Assembly (NCBI RefSeq): GCF_030730945.1
Contig: NZ_JAVAMS010000001.1
Location: forward strand, 620,001 to 684,000
Reading direction: 5' to 3'
Source: Aurantiacibacter poecillastricola
GTDB taxonomy: Bacteria; Pseudomonadota; Alphaproteobacteria; Sphingomonadales; Sphingomonadaceae
DNA: 64,000 nucleotides
Part shown: one piece after another, positions 42,746 through 52,500 of the stretch
Layout of the letters: each line of letters starts with the position of its first letter
How positions within the stretch are numbered: the first letter of the stretch is position 1
Position numbers and translations under genes: made by a program
The notes under the pieces: model-generated
What the model saw: the letters and a program-made list of their open reading frames with translations, nothing else
Database searches by the model: none
Told to the model about the DNA's origin: nothing

Positions 42746-43993
42746 TCAGCTCGTAGCCACGATCTTGAGATGTGGCCTGGGCTTGTCGAGAACCTCGACC
42801 GCTTCGCGTCGGTGCTCTGGAGCCAAGTGCGCATAGCGTAGCGTCATCGCGTAATCGCTGTGGCCGAGAAGCTCGCGGATGGTGTTGAGGTCAACCGCGC
42901 CCATAGCAAGACGTGAGGCGAAATGGTGGCGCATGTCGTGCCACCGGAAATCCACGATCTTCGCGTCGTCGAGCAGCTTTTTCCACGAGGAGTTCACGTT
43001 GTCGAAGCGCGCGCCGTCTTCGCTTTCGAACACGCGGCTGTTGCCGAGGTCGCATTGCGAGCGCCAAGATTTGAGCGTCTCATAGGCTTCCGCGTTCAGC
43101 GGGATGTGCCGCGTCTTGCGCGACTTCGCCGTCTCCGCTGACACAGTGGCGATACGCCGGTCGAAATTCACATTCGACCACTTAAGGTCGAACAATTCGC
43201 CGCGCCGCATGCCGGTATTGAGCGAAATGAGAACCATCGGCATCAGGTGGTCAGTGAAAGGAACAGCGCGCAGGCTGGGCAACAGCTCTCGGCCACGTTC
43301 GCGCCGCCACTGGTTGGCTGTGTCGCGCTCGCTGCGCATTCTGTCTTCGCGCTTCTTCAGTTGCGCGCGCAGCCGATACTCCTCGGCTTCGTCCAGATAT
43401 CGAACACGGACTTCCTTGTTCTCCCGCGCCTTCTTGACCTTGGCGATCGGGTTCACTGCAATCAGCTCCCATTCGACAGCCCGGTTGAGCGCCGCCTTGA
43501 TTGCCGTGATATCGCGATTGACGGTGTTGGTCTTGACGCCATCCTTCATGCGCTGGGCGCGCCAGCGCTCCATGTCGAGCGGCGAGATCGTCGCCATCGG
43601 TGTCTTGAGGAATTTCTTGAAGGCCACCTTCAGCCGCTTGATCGTGGCCTCTGCCGTTTTCTGGTGAACCCGAGCCCAATCGGCGTAGTGTTCATCGATG
43701 AACTCGCCGAAGGTTGAGACCTGCTTGCGCTTCTGGCGCTCGATGCGCGGATCGACACCGGCCCAGTAAGGGCCAAGCGCATTCTGCGCAGCCTCCACCG
43801 CTGCGTTGTATCCCATGCTCGTTAGACGCCCGAGCCTGACGCGCTTGCCGCGCTCGAATTCGAGATACCATGTCTTCACACCCGATGGCTGGACCCGCAG
43901 CAACAAGCCGCTCAACTTCGCATCGCGCAGCTCATAGGGCTTCGCCTTGGGGAGCGCCTTTTGTGCCAGAGAATTGCTCAACGAAGCAGCCAT
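42746..43993 (-). CDS. int: Tyrosine integrase of island 1
   Basis: A 415-residue site-specific recombinase. The N-terminal DUF4102-like arm-binding domain (LRDAKLSGLLLRVQPSGVKTWYLEF) is followed by a core-binding domain and the catalytic domain, with R263 (TGMRRGELF), H352-x-x-R355 (HDMRHH), H378 (LGHSDY) and the nucleophile Y387 (LRYAHL). The ATG at 43993 is preferred to the one at 44002 because AAAGGA is then correctly spaced. The gene starts 187 bases from the right attachment repeat and presumably directs insertion into tRNA-Arg. Confidence 0.93.
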   Translation of the reverse strand: MAASLSNSLAQKALPKAKPYELRDAKLSGLLLRVQPSGVKTWYLEFERGKRVRLGRLTSMGYNAAVEAAQNALGPYWAGVDPRIERQKRKQVSTFGEFIDEHYADWARVHQKTAEATIKRLKVAFKKFLKTPMATISPLDMERWRAQRMKDGVKTNTVNRDITAIKAALNRAVEWELIAVNPIAKVKKARENKEVRVRYLDEAEEYRLRAQLKKREDRMRSERDTANQWRRERGRELLPSLRAVPFTDHLMPMVLISLNTGMRRGELFDLKWSNVNFDRRIATVSAETAKSRKTRHIPLNAEAYETLKSWRSQCDLGNSRVFESEDGARFDNVNSSWKKLLDDAKIVDFRWHDMRHHFASRLAMGAVDLNTIRELLGHSDYAMTLRYAHLAPEHRREAVEVLDKPRPHLKIVATS

Positions 43994-44027
43994 TGCGATC
44001 ATTCCTTTGACCGCAAAGGTAGCGAAT

Positions 44028-44050
44028 CCGTAAGTGAAATGTAAGTGCAG
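44028..44050 (+). repeat. Right copy of the 23-bp island-end repeat
   Basis: This matches 17776-17798 with one mismatch, same orientation. It contains GTAAGTG twice (44030-44036 and 44041-44047). It sits between the integrase start and the right attachment repeat, upstream of int, where integrase or excisionase binding would also affect int transcription. Confidence 0.55.
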
Positions 44051-44180
44051 GAGGGGTGAACGCAGTGCAACAGATGCGAACCATTCGCAATTTTTGAAAA
44101 CCGAATTAACGACGTAAAAATAATAGGTTATTGTTTATTTGCGTTCTGCTGCGTTGCAACAAATTGCGCCATTTTTACAG

Positions 44181-44227
44181 CTCCGAAGGCAGAGGCCACA
44201 GGTTCGAATCCTGTCGGGTGCGCCAGT
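44181..44227 (+). repeat. attR of island 1 / attL of island 2 (tRNA-Arg 3' fragment)
   Basis: A 47-base copy of the tRNA-Arg 3' half (46 of 47 identical) beginning in the anticodon loop. The 5' half of a tRNA is absent upstream, so this is not a tRNA gene. It marks the junction between the two islands. Its 3' part also carries the 14-base block TGTCGGGTGCGCCA found at the far end of island 2. Confidence 0.88.
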
Positions 44228-44240
44228 CAACCGCCTTAGC

Positions 44241-44260
44241 GATTTGTTTTCAAACAAATC
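44241..44260. repeat. Perfect 9-bp inverted repeat beside the tRNA fragment
   Basis: GATTTGTTT (44241-44249) and AAACAAATC (44252-44260) are exact complements two bases apart, 13 bases after the attachment repeat. It could be a binding site for an excisionase or simply a terminator, but no T-run follows. Confidence 0.5.
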
Positions 44261-44377
44261 TCGGCAGAATTGCGGCAAACGTTCCTACGATTGACCCCAC
44301 ACAATGTGCGGGCTTTTCCGGCACATTCTGGGGCTTTCCGGGACGCTTCTTGGTGCGTGAAGGCGATTTCCGGCGCG

Positions 44378-45157
44378 CTAGTCGTCTCCGTTTTGCGCCC
44401 GAATCTGGAGTGTGCAGGATACGCTCTTCCCGCTCGAATTCGCACGTTTCCTGCAATCTTCAATCTTGTCCCGGTTATCTCGCTGCATGTCAGCCGCCGC
44501 AATAAGGACGTGCCACGCTAGAGGATCGGCACTCTGCATCAATCTGCTGCCCGCGTTCCACCGCGACGACTCCCCGAGAGCTCTCTCCGCCATTCGTTCG
44601 GGCCAATACCAGCTTTCTGGCATGGCGCGGGTGATGGTGCCGGGCAGGATCGACCAAAGCAGTATGCCAGCCAGCACACCCACGCCTGCAAAGCGCCAGA
44701 TCTGGCGCTTCTGCTCGTCCTCGGCGCGGACACGCCCGACAATCGCGGCGAGCTGACCGGTTGCAATGTCAAGGTCTTTGCGTCCGTGCCGGAACAGGTC
44801 GCTGGCATCGCGCAGCATTTCGAGCGAGGCGCGCTTGATCTGAACTGCGATGTCTTCCGGCGTCAGCCCGATGGCAGGCTTGTTGCCGATTGCGGTCAAC
44901 GTCTTGGAGACCTGTGCCAGCTGATCGGCCATCTGGCCGAGCGTGGCGGTGTAGTCCGGGATCACGATGTCGGCTCGCTCCCTCGCCATGTTCTGGACCG
45001 TATGGCGCACCATCGCCATTTCGCCTTCGAGGCGGGCAAAGGCTTCCGTTGCAGGATCGGGTACTTCCACCGCGTCCGGTTCCAGTTCCGATGGCGTGGC
45101 AGGTGGTTCCTCGACTTCAAGATCCAGCTGCACCTCTTCGATGTGGTCGTCTTCCAT
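44378..45157 (-). CDS. DUF6118 family protein
   Basis: A 259-residue protein with an acidic N-terminus, a helical middle (DYTATLGQMADQLAQVSKTLTAIGNKPAIGLTPEDIAVQIKRASLEML), one transmembrane segment (FAGVGVLAGILLWSILPG) and a C-terminal domain with WYWPERMAERALG and ADPLAWHVLIAAAD. This layout matches DUF6118 proteins that accompany TraA relaxases in alphaproteobacterial plasmids. It lies 10 bases after traA on the same strand. Its role in transfer is unknown. Confidence 0.8.
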   Translation of the reverse strand: MEDDHIEEVQLDLEVEEPPATPSELEPDAVEVPDPATEAFARLEGEMAMVRHTVQNMARERADIVIPDYTATLGQMADQLAQVSKTLTAIGNKPAIGLTPEDIAVQIKRASLEMLRDASDLFRHGRKDLDIATGQLAAIVGRVRAEDEQKRQIWRFAGVGVLAGILLWSILPGTITRAMPESWYWPERMAERALGESSRWNAGSRLMQSADPLAWHVLIAAADMQRDNRDKIEDCRKRANSSGKSVSCTLQIRAQNGDD

Positions 45158-45167
45158 GTCGTTTCTC

Positions 45168-48053
45168 CTAAAGACCCATCCCGAGATCGCGGGTGCGCTC
45201 GCGGGAGAGGATTGCGGTTAGCTCGTTTGCGATGCTGCGTTCGGGCTTGGGATCGATGCCGAGTTCACGCGTTTTGCCGCGCAGCAGACCTTCGACCTGC
45301 GGATCGCGCTCAAGCCCTTTCGCCAGTTCGGTCAGCTTTGCCGACACGCGGGCAGCTCCCGCGCGGTCGCCCTGTTGCTCAAGCTGCTTGCGTGCCGTGC
45401 TCAACCCCTGCCAGTCGCTGACAAAGCGTTCGGATCGCAGCGCCGGATCGGTGCGCACGGCGGCCTCTTGGCTCATGGCGCGCATGGTTTCCTGGCTGCG
45501 CCCGCCTGCGGCCTCCGCAATCAGCTCAGGATGCCGCTCCAGCGCCTTGGCAAGATCGGTGGCGGCATGGGGCCGGATCGCGTCGAGCGCCTTTCCTGCC
45601 TTCTCCAGCGCGTCTTTCTGGTGCGGGAGGACGGGCAAACCCTGGGTCTGCATTGTGCCGATATCGCCAAGTGCGCGGGAATAGCGTTCGACCGCACGGC
45701 GCTGCTCGTTTTGCGTGTTCGTCTGCGCCGGGATTGGTTCGAGCTGGCGGGCCTGCGGACGGAAGTTTCCGAAGATGGACTTGGCCTTCTCCGGAACCTG
45801 CCGAACCATCTCCATGACCCGCTCGCGGAAGCTGATGCCGCGCAGTTCGGCGAAGGCTTGCTCCGGCTTGTAGTCGCCCGCCATGTCCTTCCCACGCTCA
45901 CGGCTCAGCGTCCGAACCAGCTTTGACTGGTCGGCAAAGTCATTGCGCCCATAGTGCATAGCCAAACCGTCGCGATGGCGCGACATGGCAACATAGGCGG
46001 AATGGCTATCCATGCCCGGTGTGACGAGCAAATGCGTGCGGTCCACCGTCATACCCTGCGCCTTGTGGATCGTGGCCGCGTAGCCATGATCGAAATTGGC
46101 GTAATCCTTGGTGTCGAAGGCAACTTCGCGGCCATCATCGGTGCGCACGGCCATTCGTTGCGCGCTGGCCATTTCGACCGTGGCAAGCGTCCCGTTCTTC
46201 ACCCCAAGACCGCGCTCGTTGCGCAGAAAGATAATGCGGTCGCCCGATGCAAACTCCCGTTCGCCGCGTGCAGCCTTGATCTTGGCATCGGCACCCAGTG
46301 CTCCAGCCTCGCGCATCTTCTCGCGCGCCATCTGGTTCAGCTCGCGCACCTCGTCATTCGTGTGGGTGAGGATGATCCGGCTATCGCCGGGGCTGTCTTG
46401 GCGTTCCTGATTCCAGCGCCCGATCAGTTCATTCCGCGCGGCCTCGCGCGTGTCGGCGGCATGGACCATGCCGCGCTCGTCGTAGCTCCGGATCGCTTCG
46501 CCGGTGCGTCCCGTGGCGAGTTGCTTGGTCGCATCCTGCTGCCAAGCGGAAAGCTGGCGGCGAACCTCGCTGATCTCGACGCCGCCGTGGCGTTCGTGGA
46601 TGGCCCGGAACGCAGCGCCAGCCTCGATAGCCTGAAGCTGCTGTTGGTCGCCAACCAGGACAACTTTCGCACCGGCTTTGGCGGCATGGGACAGGACGCG
46701 CTCCATCTGCCGCGTGCCGACCATGCCCGCTTCGTCGATGACGAGCACGTCACGCGCAGTAAGTTGCTCACGTCCCTTGCCCCATTGGTGCTCAAGGCTG
46801 GCGATAGTGCGCGATGCGATGCCGGAGCCGTTTTCCATACCTTCGGCGGCGATGCCAGACAAGGCTGCGCCGCGTACAGTGTAGCCCGCGCTTTCCCATG
46901 CCTCGCGCGCTACGCCGAGCATCGCGCTCTTGCCGGTTCCGGCATATCCGACGACCACGGCAAGGCCACTCTTTTTGGTGACGTGCTCGAAGGCGGATTT
47001 CTGCTCGCCGGAGAGGACCAGACCGCGCTTGGCCGCGCTGGCGAATGCGGCGTTCCGCTGCACATCATTGACGGCGTGCTCGGTGCGCTGTGCCATCGCG
47101 TCAGCAGCGCGATGCAGCCGCTGTTCGGTCTCGATCATCGCGCGCGAAGTGAACCGATCCTGCCCGCGTCCATCCACGCCCAGAGCGATCAGATCAGGAG
47201 AACTGCGCACTGCACTGTAAGCGGCGTCAAACTGCTCCTTGCCGTCGCTATGCCGGTGCACGAATGCGGCAAGTTCGCGCTTGGTGAACGTCGCCTGCTG
47301 GTGCGTGATGGCATCCAGTGCCAACGCTGGATTGGCAATGATGCGCTCGCCATTGCGCTTAGCGATCGCGCGGTGTTCCTCGATCCGCTCGGCTTCCAGT
47401 CCACGCCCGCCGATGCGCGAGGCGGCGGGGCCGATCTTGTCCTGCGGCTCCAGCGCGATCCCCTGCGCCTCCAGGCTGCGGTGATCGATCCGCGCATCAA
47501 TGTCGCGCTCGGCAAGCGCGCGATTGACATGATCGGCCCAGCGCTCACGCCATTGCTCGATCAGCGCGGTTTTGTTCCAGTCGCGAACCTTCGCGCCAAA
47601 CCCATCCTTCGTGACCTCGCGCATCGTGAGCATGACATGCGCATGAGGCTTCGCCTTCCCGTCTTCACCGATATCCCAGTGCACATTGAGATCGGCAATC
47701 ATGCCTTTCTCGACGAACTCGGCCTTCACGAACTCGCGAGCCAGCTTGATGTTGTCTTTCTTCGACAATTCGCGTGGCAGGGCGAACTCGACCTCGCGGG
47801 CAAGCTGGGCATCCTTGCGCTTCTCGGCAGCTTCGACCGCGTTCCACAATGTGGCGCGGTCGACGAAGGCTTCAGGCGCGCCTTTTGGCAGCATCACTTC
47901 GGAATGAAGGACGCCTGCTTTGTTGGTGAAATCGTGAGTTCTGTCGATGCGTTCATCGTGCAATCGCTCGCCCGCACGATAGGCCGCAGCCGCAACGGAG
48001 CTGCGTCCGCTCGACCTTCCGATGACCTTTGCGCTGAAGTGAAAGATTGCCAT
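45168..48053 (-). CDS. traA: Ti-type conjugative relaxase TraA (MobQ with helicase)
   Basis: A 961-residue protein from the ATG at 48053 (MAIFHFSAKVIGRSSGRSSVAAAAYRAGERL), the standard TraA start; Y25 is the likely nicking tyrosine. The metal site is KPHAHVMLT (H137, H139). A TraI/RecD-like helicase follows with Walker A GYAGTGKSAML (about 364-374), DVLVIDEAGMVGTRQM, VVLVGDQQQLQAI and a late YAATIHKAQGMTVDRTH motif. The C-terminal 250 residues are helical. It nicks oriT, a candidate for which lies just upstream. Confidence 0.94.
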   Translation of the reverse strand: MAIFHFSAKVIGRSSGRSSVAAAAYRAGERLHDERIDRTHDFTNKAGVLHSEVMLPKGAPEAFVDRATLWNAVEAAEKRKDAQLAREVEFALPRELSKKDNIKLAREFVKAEFVEKGMIADLNVHWDIGEDGKAKPHAHVMLTMREVTKDGFGAKVRDWNKTALIEQWRERWADHVNRALAERDIDARIDHRSLEAQGIALEPQDKIGPAASRIGGRGLEAERIEEHRAIAKRNGERIIANPALALDAITHQQATFTKRELAAFVHRHSDGKEQFDAAYSAVRSSPDLIALGVDGRGQDRFTSRAMIETEQRLHRAADAMAQRTEHAVNDVQRNAAFASAAKRGLVLSGEQKSAFEHVTKKSGLAVVVGYAGTGKSAMLGVAREAWESAGYTVRGAALSGIAAEGMENGSGIASRTIASLEHQWGKGREQLTARDVLVIDEAGMVGTRQMERVLSHAAKAGAKVVLVGDQQQLQAIEAGAAFRAIHERHGGVEISEVRRQLSAWQQDATKQLATGRTGEAIRSYDERGMVHAADTREAARNELIGRWNQERQDSPGDSRIILTHTNDEVRELNQMAREKMREAGALGADAKIKAARGEREFASGDRIIFLRNERGLGVKNGTLATVEMASAQRMAVRTDDGREVAFDTKDYANFDHGYAATIHKAQGMTVDRTHLLVTPGMDSHSAYVAMSRHRDGLAMHYGRNDFADQSKLVRTLSRERGKDMAGDYKPEQAFAELRGISFRERVMEMVRQVPEKAKSIFGNFRPQARQLEPIPAQTNTQNEQRRAVERYSRALGDIGTMQTQGLPVLPHQKDALEKAGKALDAIRPHAATDLAKALERHPELIAEAAGGRSQETMRAMSQEAAVRTDPALRSERFVSDWQGLSTARKQLEQQGDRAGAARVSAKLTELAKGLERDPQVEGLLRGKTRELGIDPKPERSIANELTAILSRERTRDLGMGL

Positions 48054-48091
48054 GTCGGCAATCCAGTTACACCGCAAAGCCTGCGTCGGCA

Positions 48092-48110
48092 CGACGTATA
48101 AGCGCGCCCT
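48092..48110 (+). other. oriT nic-core candidate (MobQ type)
   Basis: CGACGTATAAGCGCGCCCT lies between the divergent traA and traC genes, the place of oriT in Ti plasmids. From memory, the pTiC58 nic region read on one strand contains CGACGTATAATTGCGCCCT, which differs at two positions, and RSF1010 has AAGTGCGCCCT. The match to the Q-type consensus is the basis of the call. Confidence 0.7.
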
Positions 48111-48226
48111 CTCATGATAAAATCCTGATCGGGACTAGGCGGTTTCACACTGTCCCGGCGACCTTACTGCATTGGATTACCGTCTATATTATCATGGCTC
48201 CATCACACCAACGATGGAGACCTCTC

Positions 48227-48532
48227 ATGCGCAAACCCCGCGATTTTGATTCGGAACTGAAGGCGCTCGCCGACAAAGCAAAGCAGCTGAAGGAACGCCG
48301 CGTGCGCGACCTCGGCGCGCTTGTCACGGCAACCGGAGCCGACGTGCTCGACGCTGATGTGCTGGCTGGCGCTCTGCTCGATGCTGTGGCCAATACCGAC
48401 AAGGCAACCGGCGAGGGCTGGCGCAAGCGCGGCGCGGCTTTCTTTCAGGGCCAGCCACGCAACACTGCGAGCGAATCTCGCCAGCAGCAGGAAGGCACTC
48501 TCCCGCTCGACGGCGGCGCGACATCGGCTTGA
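48227..48532 (+). CDS. traC: Conjugal transfer protein TraC (Ti type)
   Basis: A 101-residue protein from the ATG at 48227 with GGAG 8-11 bases upstream; the frame is open further left but over the oriT region. Core: RDFDSELKALADKAKQLKERRVRDLGALVTATGADVLDADVLAGALLDAV, the TraC pattern of alphaproteobacterial plasmids. TraC is a relaxosome accessory protein. It is divergent from traA and followed by traD. Confidence 0.85.
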   Translation: MRKPRDFDSELKALADKAKQLKERRVRDLGALVTATGADVLDADVLAGALLDAVANTDKATGEGWRKRGAAFFQGQPRNTASESRQQQEGTLPLDGGATSA

Positions 48533-48554
48533 AGCGGCAAAGGCACGAACCGAC

Positions 48555-48779
48555 ATGCGCGAATGGCAGATCAAAAGACGCGAACGGACAAGGCAGCTTA
48601 TCGAGATGGGCGGCCTGGTCGCCAAGGCCGATCTGGTCGAACTGACGGACGATGACCGCGCTGCTCTCTACGGCGCGTTGCTCACCGTTGCCGCCAAGCT
48701 GCGTGGGCCGGATGGTGCGCAGGCGCTGGTACTGTTCAGGCGCAAGGGAAAGCGGGCGTTTGAGGCTGAAAACCCGTAA
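48555..48779 (+). CDS. traD: Conjugal transfer protein TraD (Ti type)
   Basis: A 74-residue protein, MREWQIKRRERTRQLIEMGGLVAKADLVELTDDDRAALYGALLTVAAKLRGPDGAQALVLFRRKG, matching Ti-plasmid TraD closely in length and sequence pattern. This is not the large ATPase also called TraD. It follows traC by 22 bases. In Ti plasmids traG (coupling protein) comes next; here it is missing and a restriction operon begins on the other strand. Confidence 0.85.
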   Translation: MREWQIKRRERTRQLIEMGGLVAKADLVELTDDDRAALYGALLTVAAKLRGPDGAQALVLFRRKGKRAFEAENP

Positions 48780-48793
48780 ACGCAGTGGTTGAT

Positions 48794-49549
48794 CTATTGC
48801 TGCGATACCGTCTGATCAAACGCTGGTTCGTGTCCTGCGAGGATCAATTCGGCGAGCGAGTCCAGCTCCCGTTTTGCGCTCTCCCAAGCGGGCATCTGCT
48901 TGGTCAGCAAGTCGAAGAAGCGCTTGCTGTGGTTGTGCTCGACCAGATGACAGAGTTCGTGGAGAATGACGTATTCAATGCAATGACGTGGTGCCCGTAT
49001 GAGTGCGGGGTTCAAGTAAATCACCCCGTCCGGGGAACAGCTGCCCCATTGCGTCCTCATGCGCATAAGTTTCAGGGGCGGGCGTGCTTCGACCCAATTC
49101 AATCGGCCTGAGATTTCCGAAAATTTGTCGCTCAGGTATTCGTCTGCGCGCAAATCATACCATGCATTCAATCTGCGTCTGACGGCGGCTCGATCAGCCA
49201 GTGGCAGCGTTACAACGAGCTTGCCTCGCAGGAGTTTGACTTCAGAAGGCTGCGCGCTGCTCTCATTGACGATAAGCTTATGCCTCCTCCCTAGATAGAA
49301 GTGCGTTTCGCCACTCACATATTCGCGCGGTAGTGCCATTCGCCGCGCGGCGATCGCTGCGTTTCGGTGCTGGAATATCCATCTTGCGCGTCGCTGGGCC
49401 GCGGCCCTGATCTGACCTGTTTCCTTATCGCCAGGCGCTTCGATTTCGACATCACCGTTCGGGTAAACGTGGATGCGGATGCGGCCCGTGACAGCAGCGG
49501 TTTGTCGAACGAGGCACGACACCTCTTGATCGCCGTATCGCACAATCAT
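48794..49549 (-). CDS. YgjP-like metallopeptidase domain protein (DUF45), second copy
   Basis: A 251-residue protein with the zinc motif HELCHLVEHNHSKRFFDLL and the preceding WGSCSPDGVIYLNPALIRAPRHCIEYVILHEL. Its start overlaps the hsdR stop by 4 bases (49546-49549). It is a divergent relative of the protein at 30397-31107 and has the same operon position, last after hsdR. Zinc-dependent activity is likely; the substrate is unknown. Confidence 0.87.
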   Translation of the reverse strand: MIVRYGDQEVSCLVRQTAAVTGRIRIHVYPNGDVEIEAPGDKETGQIRAAAQRRARWIFQHRNAAIAARRMALPREYVSGETHFYLGRRHKLIVNESSAQPSEVKLLRGKLVVTLPLADRAAVRRRLNAWYDLRADEYLSDKFSEISGRLNWVEARPPLKLMRMRTQWGSCSPDGVIYLNPALIRAPRHCIEYVILHELCHLVEHNHSKRFFDLLTKQMPAWESAKRELDSLAELILAGHEPAFDQTVSQQ

Positions 49550-52500
49550 GTTTTTGCGCCACTTCCACGAGAAATGCCGATGCGGGTTACCTCGACAACC
49601 TTCTCGGTAATAACCTTTGCCTTGTCCAAGCCGGTCAGGCCGAACAGGCGCGGCAACAAAGCTTTTCGGATAGCCGCTTCAATGTTTGCAGGGTTCAACG
49701 AGTTTTCTGCAATGGCACTCTCGACGGACTTCTCCATGTCCAGCGCTGCCCGGATGAATTCTTCTTGCTCATCCCCCTTTGCGAGCTCGTCCCCGATCTC
49801 TAACCGGATAATCCCGAAATAGGCGCTCGCATGGCGGTGACCTGCGAGGCGTTTAGGCAGGTCGTCGATGGACTGGGAGGCGAGCTTTTCCTCCAAATCC
49901 TTGAACAGGATGTATTGCTTGTAAGGGTGGTCGAATAGCGCAGATGCTTCCGCAATGGCCCGCTTGAGCAGATCGGAAAAGAACAGCTGCGCATAGGGAT
50001 CGTCGGCCAGTTCCTGCTCGATCGTCTTGCGGACTCTGGATCGGATGATGTCGGTTTCGTTGCGTGTTTTCTCAGGGGACCAGGTTTCGGCGGCCTGCTG
50101 ATTTCCAAGCTCGTTGACGATCAGAACGCCGTCCACGTTCTCCACGTCCTCGCCCACCACATAGCGATCGACCAGTCTCCTGATCTGATCTTCGTAGGCG
50201 CTGTAGTCGACGGTTTCCTGTGCGTCCTGCTTCACGATCTTGCGCAGGTTAGTGAAGAACTTGAGGTCGCGTTTGTATTCCGCAATCTGTCGTTCGGTGA
50301 TCGATGTGTCTTCAAAGAACGAACGCGATCCAAGAGCGATCTTCAGGCACATGCCGTAGGCTGTCAGGGCCTCGTAGAAATCCTCCCTCAGCTTCTGATT
50401 CAGGTCGACCGGCGTGCCATCCTCACTTTCGCGGGTCTGCGGAACCAACAGCTGACGGTACTGCTCGATATCGGCCCTGTTCTTGACCGGCTTGAAGATT
50501 GCCCAGAGGTCGGCGTGGAGGCTGGGCAATCGCTTATACTCGGTGCTGACATCGGCATAGAGTTCGTCAATGTCGTCGAGATCGAAGCCGCCCTGTGTGC
50601 GTTCGGCGAGGTCCTGATATTCGGTGAGCGCAGTATCCAGCGCCTTCAGAATACCTCGATAGTCGATGAGCAAACCGTACTTTTTCTGCTCATGCAGCCG
50701 GTTCACACGGGCGATGGCCTGGATCAGATTGTGCTGTTCGAGCTTCTTGTCGATGTAGAGAACGGCGTTGCGCGGCTCATCAAATCCGGTGAGCAGCTTA
50801 TCGACCACGATCAGGATGTCGGGTCGGCCCTCGGTCGAGAAATCCTCGATCACCTGGCGCTCATAATCCTCGGCGTCGCCTCTGACGTTTTCCTTCCACC
50901 ATTGCAGCACCTCTGGCAGCTCTGCCTCATCGACTTCCGAGTGGCCTTCGCGGGTATCAGGGGGGGAAATGACAATGGCGCTGCTGACCAGGCCTGTTGC
51001 ATCCAACGCTTTCTTAAAGCGGATGGCGGAGCGCTTGGAGTCCGTTGCGAGCTGACCCTTCAGACCGAGATCAAGATCCTTGAAGTTCTCCTTGAAGTGG
51101 GTCGCGATATCGAGTGCGATCAGATTGATCCGGTCGCCCGAGCCATAGACCGCGCCCTTGGTCCCGAACTTCTTCTTGAGGTCGCCCTTCTGCTCATCGG
51201 ACAGGCCAGCCGTGACCTTCTCGAACCAGTTGTCGATCGCCCGTTCGTTCACGTCGAGGATCGGTTTGCGCTCTTCGTAGAGCAGCGGCGTCACCGTTCC
51301 GTCCGAGACGGCGTCCTTCATCGTGTAGGCATGAACGATGCGTCCGAACTTGTTGGCCGTCTTGTCGTCCTTCAGCAGCGGGGTGCCAGTGAACGCGACG
51401 TAGGCGGCGTTCGGCAGCGCCTTGCGCATTCGCTCGTGGTTTTCGCCGCCCTGGCTGCGGTGGCCTTCATCGACCAGCACGATCATGTCTGCACTCTCGT
51501 TCCGGCATTCCGGGTGGCGCGCTGCGCTGCCGAACTTGTTGATGATCGTGAAGATGATCCGCTCGGTTCCCTTGCCGATGCGCTTTGCAAGGTCGCGGCC
51601 CGATTGCGCCTTAGCCTTGCCTGCGTCCTTGGAGCCGATGTCCGAACCGAAGGCTCCACCGGTCAGGAAGTTGCCTGCCAGCTGCTTTTCCAGATCGCGC
51701 CGGTCGGTCACCACGACTAGACGGCAGGCCTTCAGCTTGTTGTGAAGCAGCAGCGCCTTGCAAAGCATCACCATCGTGAAGCTCTTGCCCGAACCGGTAG
51801 TGTGCCAGATCACTCCGCCTTCGCGTGCGCCATCGGGCTTGATCCGGCTGATCTGGTCGAGCAGCGCGCGGATGCCGAAGAACTGCTGATGGCGGGCGAC
51901 GATCTTGTCTACCTTGCGGTCGAACAGGACGTATGAGCGGACGAATTCGAGCATTCGCTCGGGCGTGCAGAGGCCGATCAGCAGGCGGTCCTGTGCGGTC
52001 GCGGCCTGCTCGTCGCTCCACAGGTGCTGGAAGTGGTCGCGCACCTCGCGGACGTGGTTTTTCAGGATCGCCGCGCGTGGGTCAGTCTCTTTCGCAGCGT
52101 TCTTGATCTGGCGGAATTGGTCCTCGGAGAACTCCTCCTCGCGCCACTGCGCCCAGAATTTGCGCGGGGTTTTGGTGGTGCCATAGCGGCCATCGGTCAT
52201 GCCGATCGACAACAGCAGGTGGGAATAGGCGAACAGGTGCGGGATTTCCTCCTGCCCCTGGTTGCGGATCGTCTGGCTGATGCCTTCGTCCACCATCGAT
52301 TTATTGGGATTGCCACTGTCAGGCCGCTTGGCCTCGATCACCAGCAGCGGGATGCCGTTCACGAAGCCGACGATATCGGGCCGCCGTGTATGCGTGCCCG
52401 GCACGGCAAGCACTTCCATTTCTTCGCTAGCGACAAAGCTATTCGCCAACGGGTGTGCCCAATCGATGATCGGAACGGTGACGCTATGCTTCTTGCCTTC

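Larger units (their letters stand above)
17734..44227. mobile_element. Island 1: mobilizable element with CBASS and type I RM, in tRNA-Arg
   Basis: A 26.5 kb block between two copies of the tRNA-Arg 3' half. The tyrosine integrase lies at the right edge, with an AlpA-like regulator, coupling protein and MobF relaxase inside. Cargo comprises a type III CBASS, ArdC, a seven-gene type I restriction operon, a DUF5655 protein and an Abi_2 protein. No VirB-type channel genes are seen, so it is best described as an integrative mobilizable element needing a helper. A second island follows it directly. Confidence 0.88.

Noticed and set aside
44181..44227. A second tRNA-Arg gene
   Set aside because: Only the 3' half is present; there is no D arm or 5' acceptor strand upstream, so it is an attachment-site fragment.
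45954..48101. A 715-codon plus-strand open frame
   Set aside because: It is antisense to traA, which has intact relaxase and helicase motifs; the antisense product has no recognisable feature.
50515..51720. A 401-codon plus-strand open frame
   Set aside because: It is antisense to the motor domain of hsdR of island 2.
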